Of a stretch of DNA of 64,000 bases, positions 46,220 through 57,373 are shown piece after piece (positions within the stretch are counted from its first letter, which is position 1; every line of letters starts with the position of its first letter). The notes beneath the pieces are model-generated. The model searched no databases, had not been told where the DNA came from, and saw only the letters and a program-made list of their open reading frames with translations. Both the position numbers and the translations under genes were made by a program. Source of the stretch: Eucalyptus grandis (taxonomy: Eukaryota > Streptophyta > Magnoliopsida > Myrtales > Myrtaceae); contig NC_052621.1 in NCBI RefSeq assembly GCF_016545825.1, positions 19,270,910-19,334,909 on the forward strand. The letters run 5' to 3'.

Positions 46220-47673
46220 TGGGCCAATTCCATAAAAAAGCATCAACTTTAACTATTTTCCCAAATCCGGCCCAAACTATATTTTGTTCCAAAAAAAAGG
46301 CCAAACTTTTAGTAGAATCCCAAATCTGGCCTCCGTTAACCATCCTTCCATAGTCACCATTAGTGGCGTTCTCTTCGTCCTTCTGCTCATCAAGTCACTC
46401 GCTCTGACATCCTTCGACTAGAGTCACTGCCAAGCTTGATATCTGCGCGTCCACCATCGATGCCCGTCAAAGCCAACACTACACGTTCAAACCAGACCAC
46501 CCCTCCGTCGTCCTTGTTGTTAGCTTCATCTTCGCCGAAAGGAGTCCTCCATCTCCATTGTCTTTGTGGTCATCTCTGCTCGTTTTTGGCCCGAGCAAAT
46601 GGCCAAAAATTTGGAAAAAATAGAAGTCTTCAGAAAGAAAAATCTAAGGAAAAATCTTTGAGACAAGGAACGGGCAATGGGTGTCTTGGCTTGTTTTTTT
46701 AGCCAAAAGATATGATATTTAGATGAGTTTACAAAGCAGCGTGGGTCAAAAATCAGTGGGTCTCTTGGCTTGTCTTTTTGGCCAAACATGGAAGACATGG
46801 CTGCAAACAACTCGAGTTATGCGGAATCTGTGGAAGCTGGGTTATGGAAAATCTATGGAATCTTGGGGGAAAAAGAAAAGGAAACCTAGAAACTTGAATG
46901 CTAAAGGTTTCCTTGTATTCATTGCAGCTCATCGCTAGAATAGGAAAAAAAGAAGAAGAGAAACCCATAGTTGAATGCTAAAGTTGATTCATAAATTCAC
47001 AATCTGCTCGCGAGGCTCTTCGTCTTTGTCTTCATCTTCCCGACGGCCAACTCTAGATCTGAAACAAAGCCCTGTCCATGGCTGCAGCAAGCGAGGTCGA
47101 AGTAGGAGGAAGATATGGAAAAAAAAAGGCTTTAGTGGGTCGATAACCCATCGTCGTCCTTGTCATCCTACTCTTCCTCGCTGTCGTTCTCGTCGCCCAC
47201 GCTGCTGCACCCATCTCCTTCACCGTTTGCTTACTCCTGGCTTTGCATGCCGTCTTCATCCTCTTCTTCCTCGTCATCTCCTCGCTGTCCTCGTCGACAG
47301 CAACAGGGACACCGGCCTCCTTCACAACCCTAACTTTCTCGTCCTCTTCAAACTCGATCTCCTTCTCCTCGTCGGAATCCATCGTCGCAATCATGACCTC
47401 ACGCTCACCGGGACGAGAAACTGGTGATTTCTCGGCTCGATTCCGAACAAAAACGAATGGAAAATCTTCGAGAAAATGGAAAATGATGGGAACAAATTTT
47501 CTAGGTGACGTGGAAATGCCTCGGAGATGACTAATGATGATTATGGAAGGATGGTAACAGAGGCTAGATTTGGGAAGTTACTAAAAGTTTGGGCTTTTTT
47601 TTGGAACAAAATATAGTTCGGGCCAAAATTGAGAAAATGGCTAAAGTTGGTGCTTTTTCTATGGAATTGGCCC
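46220..47673. mobile_element. MULE-like element copy 1 (1,454 bp) with ~150-bp inverted ends
   Basis: Begins TGGGCCAATTCCATA and ends with the inverse ..ATGGAATTGGCCC. The two ends match in inverted orientation for about 150 bp (left through CATCCTTCCATAGTCACCAT at ~46,370; right from about 47,527). It is flanked by CATCTTGGC (46,211-46,219) and CATCTCGGC (47,674-47,682), a 9-bp target duplication with one difference. Unfilled versions of the site, GGCCATC.TGGCCCGTATTC, exist at 45,155 and 55,848. No transposase is encoded; the interior may be captured host sequence. Confidence 0.88.
47053..47394 (-). CDS. 113-codon acidic/basic ORF inside MULE copy 1, function unknown
   Basis: Begins MIATMDSDEEKEIEFEEDEK, continues KEAGVPVAVDEDSEEMTRKK and becomes strongly basic (KTACKARSKQTVKEMG). 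The same 113-codon frame is open in copy 2 (48,810-49,151). In copy 3 it is cut by an early stop (remaining 50,441-50,773) and in copy 4 shortened (52,350-52,604). The acidic start followed by a basic tail looks like a nuclear protein fragment, but I recognise no family. The opposite strand also has an open hydrophobic frame, so the coding strand is uncertain. Likely a captured gene piece. Confidence 0.35.
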   Translation of the reverse strand: MIATMDSDEEKEIEFEEDEKVRVVKEAGVPVAVDEDSEEMTRKKRMKTACKARSKQTVKEMGAAAWATRTTARKSRMTRTTMGYRPTKAFFFPYLPPTSTSLAAAMDRALFQI

Positions 47674-47707
47674 CATCTCGGCCCGTATTCAGACAATGGA
47701 TTAGCTC

Positions 47708-47925
47708 TACTAGGGGTGAACGTAGTTCCCGAGTAGAACCGGGAATCAGAGAACTGAACCGGAGGGTCCAATTCAGTTCCCTGTTATAAAGAGACCGGTT
47801 TCGGTTCCCGGTTACCTTTTTCTAGAAATCGGTGGTTCTTGATTCCGGTTCCGATTCCGATTCTTATAGGAACACAAATTGGAACTAGAATCAGTTATGT
47901 TAAAAAAAAATACTAAATTAATGTA
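47708..47925 (+). repeat. GGTTCC-rich repeat (copy 3)
   Basis: CTAGGGGTGAACGTAGTTCCC through TTAAAAAAAAATACTAAATTAA; sits between MULE copies 1 and 2. Confidence 0.85.
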
Positions 47926-47977
47926 TGGTTAGCTGCGAGAGCGCATACCATTTGGTTAGGATTTAGGCCATCTCGGC

Positions 47978-49435
47978 TGGGCCAATTCCATAAAAAATGA
48001 CCAACTTTAACTATTTTCCCAAATCCGACCCAAACTATATTTTGTTCCAAAAAAAAGCCCAAACTTTTAGTAGCATCCCAAATCTGGCCTCCGTTAACCA
48101 TCCTTCCATAGTCACCGTTAGTGGCGTTCTCTTCGTCCTTCTACTCATCAAGTCACTCGCTCTGACATCCTTCAACTAGAGTCACCGCCAAGCTTGATAT
48201 CCGCGCATCCACCGCCGATGCCCGTCCAAGCCAACACTACACTTCCAAACCAGACCACCCTTCCGTCGTCCTTGTTGTTAGCTTCATCTTCGTCGAAGGG
48301 AGTCCTCCATCTCCATTGTCTTTGTGGTCATCTTTACCCGTTTTTGGCCCGAGCAAATGGCCAAAAATTTGGAAAAAATAAAAATCTCCAGAAAGAAAAA
48401 ATCGAAGGAAAAATCTTTAAGACAAGGAACGGGCAATGGGTGTCTTGGCTTGTTTTTTTAGCCAAAATATCTAATATTTAGAGGAGTTTACAGAGCAACG
48501 TGGGTCAAAAATCAGTGGGTCTCTTGGCTTGTCTTTTTGGCCAAACATGGAAGACATGGCCGCAAACAACTCGAGTTATGCGGAATTTGTGGAAGCTGGG
48601 TTGTGGGAAATCTATGGAATCTTGGGGGAAAAAGAAAAAGAAACCGCGAAACTTGAAAGCTAAAGGTTTCCTGGTATTCATTGTAGCTCATCGATGGAAT
48701 AGGAAAAAGAAGAAGGGAAACCCATACTTGAATGCTAAAGTTTACTCATAAATTCGAAATTTGCTCGCGAGGCTATTCATCTTTGTCTTCATCTTCTCGA
48801 TGGCCAACTCTAAATCTGAAACAAAGCCCTGTCCATGGCTGCAGCAAGCAAGATCGAAGTAAGAGGAAGAGACAGAAAAAAAGAGGCTTTGGTGGGTCGG
48901 TAACCCACCGTCGTCCTTGTCGTCCTACTCTTCCTCGCTGTCGTTCTTGTCGCCCACGCCGTTGCGCCCATCTCCTTCACCGTTTGCTTCCTCCTGGCTT
49001 TGCATGCCATCTTCCTCATCTTCTTCCTCGTCGTCTCCTCGCCGTCCTCGTCGACAGCAACAGGGACACCGGCCTCCTTCACAACCCTAACTTTCTCGTC
49101 CTCTTCAAACTCGATCTCCTCCCCCTCGTGGGAATCCATCGTCGCAATCATGACCTCACGCTCGCCGGGACGAGAAACCGGTGATTTCTCGACTCGATTC
49201 CGAACAAAAATGAACGGAAAATCTTCGAGAAAATGGGAAATAATGGGAACAAATTTTCTAGGTGAGGTGGAAATGCCTTGGAGATGACTAACGATGACTA
49301 TGGAAGGATGGTAACTGAGGCTAGATTTGGGATGCTACTAAAAGTTTGGGCTTTCTTTTGGAACAAAATATAGTTCGGGCAAGAATTGAGAAAATTGCTA
49401 AAGTTGGTGCTTTTTTTTTTTAATGGAATTGGCCC
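47978..49435. mobile_element. MULE-like element copy 2 (1,458 bp)
   Basis: Same ends as copy 1. Flanks CATCTCGGC (47,969-47,977) and AATCTCAGC (49,436-49,444), two differences. Internal order identical to copy 1, including the 113-codon minus ORF. Confidence 0.86.
48810..49151 (-). CDS. 113-codon ORF inside MULE copy 2, function unknown
   Basis: Same frame and length as in copy 1, with scattered substitutions (DSHEGEEIEFEEDEKVRVV), no stop. Parallel preservation in two copies may only reflect recent duplication. Confidence 0.35.
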   Translation of the reverse strand: MIATMDSHEGEEIEFEEDEKVRVVKEAGVPVAVDEDGEETTRKKMRKMACKARRKQTVKEMGATAWATRTTARKSRTTRTTVGYRPTKASFFLSLPLTSILLAAAMDRALFQI

Positions 49436-49469
49436 AATCTCAGCCCGTATTTAGACAATGGATTAGCTC

Positions 49470-49690
49470 TACTAGGGATGAGCACAGTTCCCGGGTAGAA
49501 CCGGGAATTGGAGAATCGAACGAGAGGGTCCGATTCAGTTCCCTGTTATAAAGAGATTGGTTCCGGTTCCCGGTTCCCTTTTTCTAGAAACCGGTGGTTT
49601 TTGATTCCGGTTCCAGTTCCGGTTCTTAAAGGAACACAAATTGGAATTAGAATCGGTTAGGGTTAAAAAAAAATTCTAAATTAATGTATG
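49470..49690 (+). repeat. GGTTCC-rich repeat (copy 4)
   Basis: CTAGGGATGAGCACAGTTCCC onward, followed by TTAATGTATGGTTGGCTACG as in the neighbouring units. Confidence 0.85.
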
Positions 49691-49740
49691 GTTGGCTACG
49701 AGAGCGCGTACCATTTGGTTACGATTTAGGCCATCTCGGC

Positions 49741-51127
49741 TGGGCCAATTCCATAAAAAAGCACCAACTTTAACTATTTTCCCAAATCTGGCCAAACTAT
49801 ATTTTGTTCCAAAAAAAAACCCAAACTTTTAGTAGCATCCCAAATCTGGCCTCCGTTAACCATCCTTCCATAGTCACCGTTAGTGGCGTTCTCTTCGTCC
49901 TTCTGCTCATCAAGTCACTCGCTGTGACATCCTCCGACTAGAGTCACCGTCAAGCTTGATATCCACGCGTCCACCGCCGATGCCCATCCAAGTCAATACT
50001 ACATGTCCAAACCAGACCACCCCTCCATCGTCCTTGTTGTTAGCTTTAACTTCGCCGAAAGGAGTTCTCCATCTCCATTGTCTTTGTGGTCATCTTTACC
50101 CGTTTTTGGCGCGAGCAAATGACCAAAAATTTGGAAAAAATAGAAGTGTTCAGAAAGAAAAAATCTAAAGAAAAGTCTTTGAGACAAGGAACGGGCAATG
50201 GGTGTCTTGGCTTGTTTTTCTAGCCAAAAGATATGATATTTAGAGGAGTTTACAGAGCAACGCGGGTAAAAAATCAGTGGGTCTCATGGCCTGTCTTTTT
50301 GGCCAAACATGGAAGACATGGCCGCAAACAACTCAAGTTATGCAGAATTTGTGGAAGCTGGGTTATGGGAAATCTATGGAATCTTGGGGGAAAAAGAAAA
50401 GGAAACCTAGAAACTTGAATGCTAAAGTTGATTCATAAATTCACAATCTGCTCGCGAGGCTATTCGTCTTTGTCTTCATCTTCCCGACGGCCAACTCTAG
50501 ATCTGAAACAAAGCCCTGTCCATGGCTGCAGCAAGTGAGGTCAAAGTAGGAGGAAGAGGTGGAAAAAAGAAAAAAGACTTTGGTGGGTCGATAACCCACC
50601 GTCGTCCTTGTCGTCCTACTCTTCATCGCCGTCGTTCTCATCGCCCACGCCGCTGCGCCCATCTCCTTCACCGTTTGCTTCCCCCTGTCTTTGCATGCAG
50701 TCTTCCTCCTCTTCTTCCTCGTCGTCTCCTTGCCGTCCTCATCGACGGAGACAGGGACACCAGCCTCCTTCACAACCCTAAATTTTTCGTCCTCTTCAAA
50801 GTCGATCTCCTTCTCCTAGTCGGAATCCATCGTCGCAATCATGACCTCACGCTCGTCGGGATGAGAAACCAGTGATTTCTCGGCTCGATTCCGAACAAAA
50901 ATGAACGGAAAATCTTTGAGAAAATGGAAAATAATGGGAACAAATTTTCTGGGTGACGTGGAAATGCCTTGGAGATGAATAAAGGTGACTATGGAAGGAT
51001 GGTAACGGAGGCTAGATTTGGGATGCTACTAAAAGTTTGGGTTTTTTTTTTTAACAAAATATAGTTCGGGCCAGAATTGGGAAAATGGCTAAAGTTGGTG
51101 CATTTTTTATTTTTATTGAATTGGCCC
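49741..51127. mobile_element. MULE-like element copy 3 (1,387 bp)
   Basis: Ends as in copy 1; flanks CATCTCGGC (49,732-49,740) and CATCTCGGC (51,128-51,136) are identical. Shorter by about 70 bp: the segment holding GGTTTCCTTGTATTCATTGC in copy 1 is deleted here near 50,410-50,430. An in-frame TAG at 50,816-50,820 region interrupts the 113-codon ORF equivalent on the opposite sense, leaving 50,441-50,773. Confidence 0.88.
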
Positions 51128-51159
51128 CATCTCGGCCCGTATTCAGACAATGGATTAGC

Positions 51160-51370
51160 TCTATTAGGGGCGAGCGCAGTTCCCGGGTAGAATCGGGAAT
51201 CAGACAACTGAACCGGAGGGTCCGATTCAGTTCCCCGTTATAAAGAGACCAGTTCCAGTTCCCTTTTTCTAGAAACCGGTGGTTCTTGGTTTCGGTTCCG
51301 GTCTCGATTCGTATAGGAAAACAAATTGGAACTAGAATCGGTTAGGGTTAAAAAAAAATCCTAAATTAAT
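51160..51370 (+). repeat. GGTTCC-rich repeat (copy 5)
   Basis: CTATTAGGGGCGAGCGCAGTT onward; internal part slightly shortened (one GGTTCC step missing). Confidence 0.82.
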
Positions 51371-51425
51371 GTATGGTTGGTTGCGAGAGCGCCTACCATT
51401 TGGTTAGGATTTAGGCCATTTCGGC

Positions 51426-52882
51426 TGGGCCAATTCCATAAAAAAGCACCAACTTTAACTATTTTCCCAAATCCGGCCCAAACTATATTTTTTTCCAAAA
51501 AAAGCCCAAACTTTTAGTAGCATCCCTAATGTGGCCTCTGTTAACCATCCTTCCATAGTCACCGTTAGTGGCGTTCTCTTCGTCCTTCTGCTCATCAGGT
51601 CACTCGCTCTGACATCCTCCGACTAGAGTCACCGCCAAGCTTGATATCCGCGCGTCCACCACCGATGCCCGTCCAAGCCAACACTACACGTCCAAACCAG
51701 ACCACCCCTCCGTCGTCCTTGTTGTTAGCTTCATCTTTGCCGAAAGGAGTCCTCCATCTCTATTGTCTTTGTGGTCATCTTTACCCGTTTTTGGCCCGAG
51801 CAAATGGCTAAAAATTTGGAAAAAAAATAGAAGTCTTTAGAAAGAAAAAATCTAAGGAAAAATGTTTGAGACAAGGAACGGGCAATGGGTGTCTTGGCTT
51901 GTTTTTCTAGCCAAAAGATCTGATATTTAGAGGAGTTTACAAAGCAACGTGGGTCAAAAATCAGTGGGTCTCTTGGCTTGTCTTTTTGGCCAAACATGGA
52001 AGACATGGCCGCAAACAACTCGAGTTATGCAGAATTTGTGGAAGCTGGGTTATGGGACATCTATGGAATCTTGGGGGAAAAAGAAAAGGAAACCCAGAAA
52101 CATGAATGCTAAAGGTTTCCTTGTATTCATTGCAGCTCATTGCTGGAATAGGAAAAAGAAGAAGAGAAACCCATAGTTGAATGCTAAAGTTGATTCATAA
52201 ATTCACAATCTGCTCGCGAGGCTATTCTTCTTTGTCTTCATCTTCCCGACGGCCAACTCTAGATCTGAAACAAAGCCCTGTCCATGGCTGCAGCAAGCGA
52301 GGTCGAAGTAGGAGGAAGAGACGAAAAAAAAGAGAGAGACTTTGGTGGGTCAATAACCCACCATCGTCCTTGTCGTCCTACTCTTCCTCGCCTTCGTTCG
52401 CGTTGCCCACGCCACTGCGCCCATCTCCTTCACTGTTCGCTTCCTCCTGGCTTTGCATGCGGTCTTCCTCCTCTTCTTCCTCGTCGTCTCCTCGCCGTCC
52501 TCATCGACGGCAACAGGGACACCAGCCTCCTTCACAACCCTAACTTTTTCGTCCTCTTCAATGTCGATCTCCTCCTCCTCGTTGGAATCCATCGTCTTAA
52601 TCATGACCTCACACTCGCCGGGATGAGAAACCGGTGATTTCTCGACTCGATTCCGAACAAAAATGAACAGAAAATCTTCGAGAAAATGGAAAATAATGGG
52701 AACAAATTTTCTGGGTGACGTGGAAATGCCTTGGAGATGACTAACGATGACTATGGAAGGATGGTAACGGAGGCAAGATTTGGGATGCTACTAAAAGTTT
52801 GGGCTTTTTTTTGGAACAAAATATAGTTCGGGCCAGATTTTGGAGAATGGCTAAAGTTGGTGCTTTTTTATGGAATTGACCC
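51426..52882. mobile_element. MULE-like element copy 4 (1,457 bp)
   Basis: Ends as in copy 1; flanks CATTTCGGC (51,417-51,425) and AATCTCGGC (52,883-52,891). The right end reads GGAATTGACCC, one change in the terminal motif. Keeps the full internal order. Confidence 0.86.
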
Positions 52883-52917
52883 AATCTCGGCCCGTATTTA
52901 GACAATGGATTAGTTGT

Positions 52918-53130
52918 ACTAGGGCGAGCGCATTTCCCGAGTAGAACCGGGAATCGGAGAACCGAACCGGAGGGTCCGATTTTGTTCCTTGTTATATAGA
53001 GACAGGTTCTGGTTCCCGGTTCCATTTTTCTAGAAACCGGTGGTTCTTGGTTCCGGTTCTTATAGGAACACAAATCGGAACTAGAATCGGTTAGGGTTTA
53101 AAAAAACCCTAAATTAATGGCAAGCACGTG
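52918..53130 (+). repeat. GGTTCC-rich repeat (copy 6)
   Basis: CTAGGGCGAGCGCATTTCCC through GGTTTAAAAAAACCCTAAATTA; followed by a CT-rich tract and a CFM3 fragment. Confidence 0.85.
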
Positions 53131-53311
53131 ATTTTTCTCTCTCTCTCTCTCCTCTCTTCCCCCACGTGATATCCCTCTCACTTCTGTCTATTCTTCCCCC
53201 CTTCCCTTGTGTTTCTCTCTCTCTCTCTCGCTCTCTCTTTCTTTTCTCATGTCACTTCCTCCCCCCTCCACCCCACTTTTTCTTTTCTTCTCTCTGTTTC
53301 TCTTCTCTCCT

Positions 53312-53718
53312 CTCATACCCATAATCCATATATCCAAATTTCTTCAATTTCTCCACAATCCTCTACATTGTGGACCCATTGCTGCTGCCAGCGTCACCGC
53401 TATTTCTGTAATTCATCACAGCCTGAGGCGCTTTGAAGTTGTCTTGCCTGTTGAGTTGATTCCGTTTATCTAACCAATCGTTGCTGGTACTAAAACTTAA
53501 GCTGGGATTGAATAAAGAAACGAGCTTTCCTTTAGCAGGATCTAAAATGCTCGATTTCCTACATAGAGTTTGTTCAACCGACTCCAAAGAAAGAGCATTA
53601 AACTTCGCCACGCACAGAGAGTCGGTATTGCGGTGAATTGGAGAGCCGTACCTGAATAGAATGAAGCGGTTCCCATGAAACGCTCATGGGTAGATTTGAT
53701 AGGGAGGGGCAAGAGCCA
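53312..53718 (-). pseudogene. CFM3-like 5'-exon fragment
   Basis: ATG at 53,716-53,718 (MALAPPYQIYP-type start), through SLCVAKFNALSLESVEQTL, SILDPAKGKLVSLFN, SFSTSNDWLDKRNQLNRQ and MNYRNSGDAG. Ends in GA/CT-rich sequence after GYERR. A break between the first block and IHRNTDSLC is visible near 53,640-53,690. Confidence 0.8.
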
Positions 53719-53967
53719 TTGAAGGGAGATGTATGCCTATGAATCAAATCATCAAGATAACACATCAACTCGTCGAAAACGAGTGAAGCACAATGAGTTT
53801 TATTGAGATTTTTGAGAGGTTTTGGCCATGAAAGAGAGGTGCTTTGCAGATTGTTTTGCAGGTAGAGGGAACGAGCGTAATATCAAGATATGGTTGGTTG
53901 CGAGAGCGCACACCATCTAGTCAGGATTTAGGCTATCTTGGCTCGTATTCAGACAATGGATTATCTC

Positions 53968-54180
53968 TACTAGGGGTGAGCGCGGTTCCCGGGTAGAACC
54001 GGGAACCGGAGGTTCCGATTTAGTTCCTTGTTATAAAGAGACCAGTTCCGATTCCCGGTTCCCTTTTTCTAGAAACTGGTGGTTCTTGGTTCCGGTTCTT
54101 ATAGGAACACAAATCGGAACTAGAATCGATTAGGGTTTAAAAAAAACCCTAAATTAATGGCAAGCACGTGATTTCTCTCT
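53968..54180 (+). repeat. GGTTCC-rich repeat (copy 7)
   Basis: CTAGGGGTGAGCGCGGTTCC through GGTTTAAAAAAAACCCTAAA; followed by (CT)n at 54,175-54,197. Confidence 0.86.
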
Positions 54181-54196
54181 CTCTCTCTCTCTCTCT

Positions 54197-54565
54197 CCAC
54201 AATCCTTTGCATTGTGGACCCACCGTTGCCGCCAATGTCACCGCTATTTCTATAATTCATCACAGCCTAAGGCAGTTTGGGGCTGTTTTGCCTGTTGAGT
54301 TGATTCCATTTATCTAATCAACCGTTGTTGCTACTAAAACTTAAGCTGTGATTGAATAAAGAAACGAGCTTTCCTCTAGCAGGAGCTAAAATGCTCAATT
54401 TCCTATAAAAGGGTTTGTTCAATGGATGCAAAAGAAAGAGCATCAAACTTCGCTGTGCACAGATAGTCGGTCTTGCGATGAATTGGAGAGCCATACCTGA
54501 ATAGAATCAAGTGCTTCCTATGAAACGTTGATGGGTAGAATTGACGGGGAGGGACGAGAGCTATC
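54197..54565 (-). pseudogene. CFM3-like 5'-exon fragment, start codon lost
   Basis: Same structure as the other fragments, but the ATG is ATA (plus-strand CTATCAA at about 54,561), and the GYERR end is missing: the CT tract joins directly at TMQRIVE. Shows that the fragment-microsatellite junction varies between copies. Confidence 0.75.
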
Positions 54566-54814
54566 AAAGGAAGATGTATGCCTATGAATCAAATCATGAA
54601 GATAACACATCAACTCGTCGGAAACAAGTGAAGCACACTAAGTTTTACTAAGATTTTTGAGAGGTTTTGGCCATGAAAGAGAGGTGCTTTGCAGATCATT
54701 TTGCAAGCAAAGGGAATGAGCGTAATATCAAGGTATGGTTGGCTACGAGAGCATGCACATTCTGGTCAGGATTTAGGCCATATCGGCCCGTATTCAGACA
54801 ATGGATTAGCTCTA

Positions 54815-55025
54815 CTAGGAGCGCAGTTCTCGGGTAGAACCGGGAATCGGAGAACCGAATCAGAGGGTCCGATTCAGTTCCCCGTTATAAAGAGATTGGT
54901 TCCGTTCTCGGTTCCCTTTTTCTAGAAACCGGTGGTTCTTGGTTTTGATTCCTATTGGAACCTGCATCGGAACCAGAATCGGTTAGGGTTAAAAAAACCC
55001 TAAATTAATGGCAAGCACGTGATTT
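54815..55025 (+). repeat. GGTTCC-rich repeat (copy 8)
   Basis: CTAGGAGCGCAGTTCTCGGG onward; lacks the GGTGA step at its start; followed by CT-rich sequence. Confidence 0.83.
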
Positions 55026-55227
55026 TCTCTCTCTCTCTCTCTCTTCTCTTTCTCCTCTCTTCCCCCCCACGTGATATCCCCCTCACTTTTGCCTATTCTT
55101 CCCCCTTTCCCCTTTCTTTCTCTCCCTCTCTCTCTTTCTTTCTTTTCTCCCCTTATTCCTTCTCACGTCACTTCCTCCCCCCCCGCCGCTTTTTTCTTTT
55201 GTTCTCTCTCTCTTTCTCTTCTCTCCT

Positions 55228-55635
55228 CTCATACCCATAATCCATATATCCAAATTTCTTCAATTTCTTCACAATCCTCTGCATTGTGGACTCGCCTCCG
55301 CCGCCAGTGTTACCACTATTTCTGTAATTCATCACAGCCTGAGGCGGCTTGGGGCTGTTTTGCCTGTTGAGTTGATTCCATTTATCTAACCAATCGTTGT
55401 TGGTACTAAAACTTAAATTGGGATTGAATAAAAAAACGGGCTTTCCTCTAGCAAGAGCTAAAATGCTCGATTTCCTATAAAGGGTTTTTTCAACCGACAC
55501 GAAAGAAAGAGCATTAAACTTCGCCGCACATAGAGAATCGGTCTTGCGATGAATTGGAGAGCCATACCTGAATAGAATGAAGCGGTTCCCATGAAACATT
55601 GATGGGTAGAATTAATGGGGAGGGATGAGAGCCAT
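55228..55635 (-). pseudogene. CFM3-like 5'-exon fragment
   Basis: ATG at 55,633-55,635 and an almost fully open frame through SPIHRKTDSLCAAKFNALSF, SILALARGKPVFLFNPNLSF, NDWLDKWNQLNRQNSPKPP and IVKKLKKFGYMDYGYE. It is the best-preserved of the short fragments and shows the likely intact shape of this exon: about 110 residues of plastid-transit-like sequence, rich in Ser/Arg/Phe. Ends in a CT tract. Confidence 0.82.
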
Positions 55636-56433
55636 CGAAGAGAGACGTATGCCTATGAATCAAATCATCAAGATAACAAATCAACTTGTCGGAAACGAGT
55701 GAAGCACAGTGAGTTTTACTAAGATTTTTGAGAGGTTTTGGCCATAAAAGAGAGGTGCTTTGCATATCATTTTGCAAGCAGTGGAAAAGAGCATAATATC
55801 AAGGTATGGTTGGTTGCGAGAGCGCGCACATTCTGGTCCGGATTTAGGCCATCTTGGCCCGTATTCAGATAATGCTCCACAAAAGATCGTGCTCCAATGT
55901 GGCAAAGGTAGGAAGGCGACATGTGTGGACCCACAATTTCAGGCCCCTTTATCTCTGCCCTCGCTTTTCTGACCAGCGAACCACCGCAAGCAACCGATGA
56001 ACCAGGAGGATACCGGCGAGACGACCACAAGCAACCGATCGGCGTGCGACCTCCCTCTCTTTCTCTCTACCCTCCGACATGCGACCTCCCTCTTTCCGAT
56101 CGACCGGCGTGCGACCTCCCCCTCTCTCTCTCTCTGCCCTCCCTCTTTCTGACTGGCGAACTACCGCGCCACCCCTCTGGCTCCAGATTTGGCTCCGACT
56201 CGTCCGTCCCTTGCTCTTTCTCTCCCATTGCGTCTTTGTCTGCCCTCCCTCTCTTCGCGGCAGACCGGTGCATGATCAGCGAACCACAGCGCCCCCCCTC
56301 CAACTCTAGATCCAGTGCCGTGGCAATTCGGACATCAGAGGCGGCGGTGAAGAGCCGCGGCGGAGCTGAAAAGCGAGCGCAGCGATTGTCGATGGCAGCA
56401 ATGCAACGGGGGTGGAGCCGGGGAGTAGGAAAA

Positions 56434-56435
<2 letters not shown>

Positions 56436-56504
<69 letters not shown>
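56436..56504 (+). repeat. (CT)n microsatellite, about 69 bp
   Basis: Uninterrupted CT run inside the inverted-repeat element. Confidence 0.97.
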
Positions 56505-56507
<3 letters not shown>

Positions 56508-57308
56508 CTAGAGAAGTTCTTTTTCGAAATTGCAAAAGTGGCCCCTCAAGTCTCTGTCACTTTATCTTTATGCCCAGGGCAGGGGATGCTTTCGAAATTA
56601 CCAAAATGACCTCAGATAAAATCGATTTTAATCTCCCGTTGCAATTAATAGTATGTCTCAACAAGCTCTTCGATTATAAATTTTCATGCTAATACACTTG
56701 ACTTAAGAAGCCCATTGATCGAATTTCTCATGGATTGTGAGTTCCCAATGGACTATGGAATTCGAATGGAGATTCACGAGGTGCCCATCGATTGACTCGA
56801 AATGTGAAAGGAAGTCGAAATCTAAGTTAAGAGGGGTTCATCGACCAAGGGGTAATCGGAAGCACTTTTGATATGGCTTCACTTTAGTACATCTAATGTT
56901 GTAATTATTGTATTATATACTTGAATACCAAAAGCTTGCCAGAAAGGAAATTGTGTTAAGCAAACATCTTACATTCAAGTCCCACAGATAATGACCAAAT
57001 ATTACCTGGACATTAGAGAGGAGGGCTGGACTTGACGAAGGAGGTTGGGCGAGCGACTAGCGGGATTGTGATACAGGCGGAATTGGAGATCAACAGGCCG
57101 GTGGGTGTGTGGTGGCCAGGCACTAACGTTCCAGATCTGGAGTTGGAGGGGGGGCACGGTGGTTCGTCGGTCACGCAGTGGTTCGTTGTCAAAGAGAGGG
57201 AGGGTAGACTGAGATGCAAGGGAAGAGAAAGAGCAAAGGACAGACGAGTCGGGGCAAGATTTGGAGCTGGAGGGGTGGCGCAGTGGTTCGCCGATTGAAA
57301 AGAGGGAG

Positions 57309-57315
<7 letters not shown>

Positions 57316-57366
<51 letters not shown>
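57316..57366 (+). repeat. (GA)n microsatellite, about 51 bp
   Basis: Lies in the opposite arm of the same element and is the reverse complement type of the CT tract at 56,120-56,140. Confidence 0.96.

Positions 57367-57373
<7 letters not shown>

Noticed and set aside
46975..47427. Plus-strand 150-codon frame inside the MULE copies
   Set aside because: It overlaps the 113-codon minus frame and a third open frame, and its Arg/His/Leu-rich sequence looks like an antisense reading; coding status cannot be decided here.
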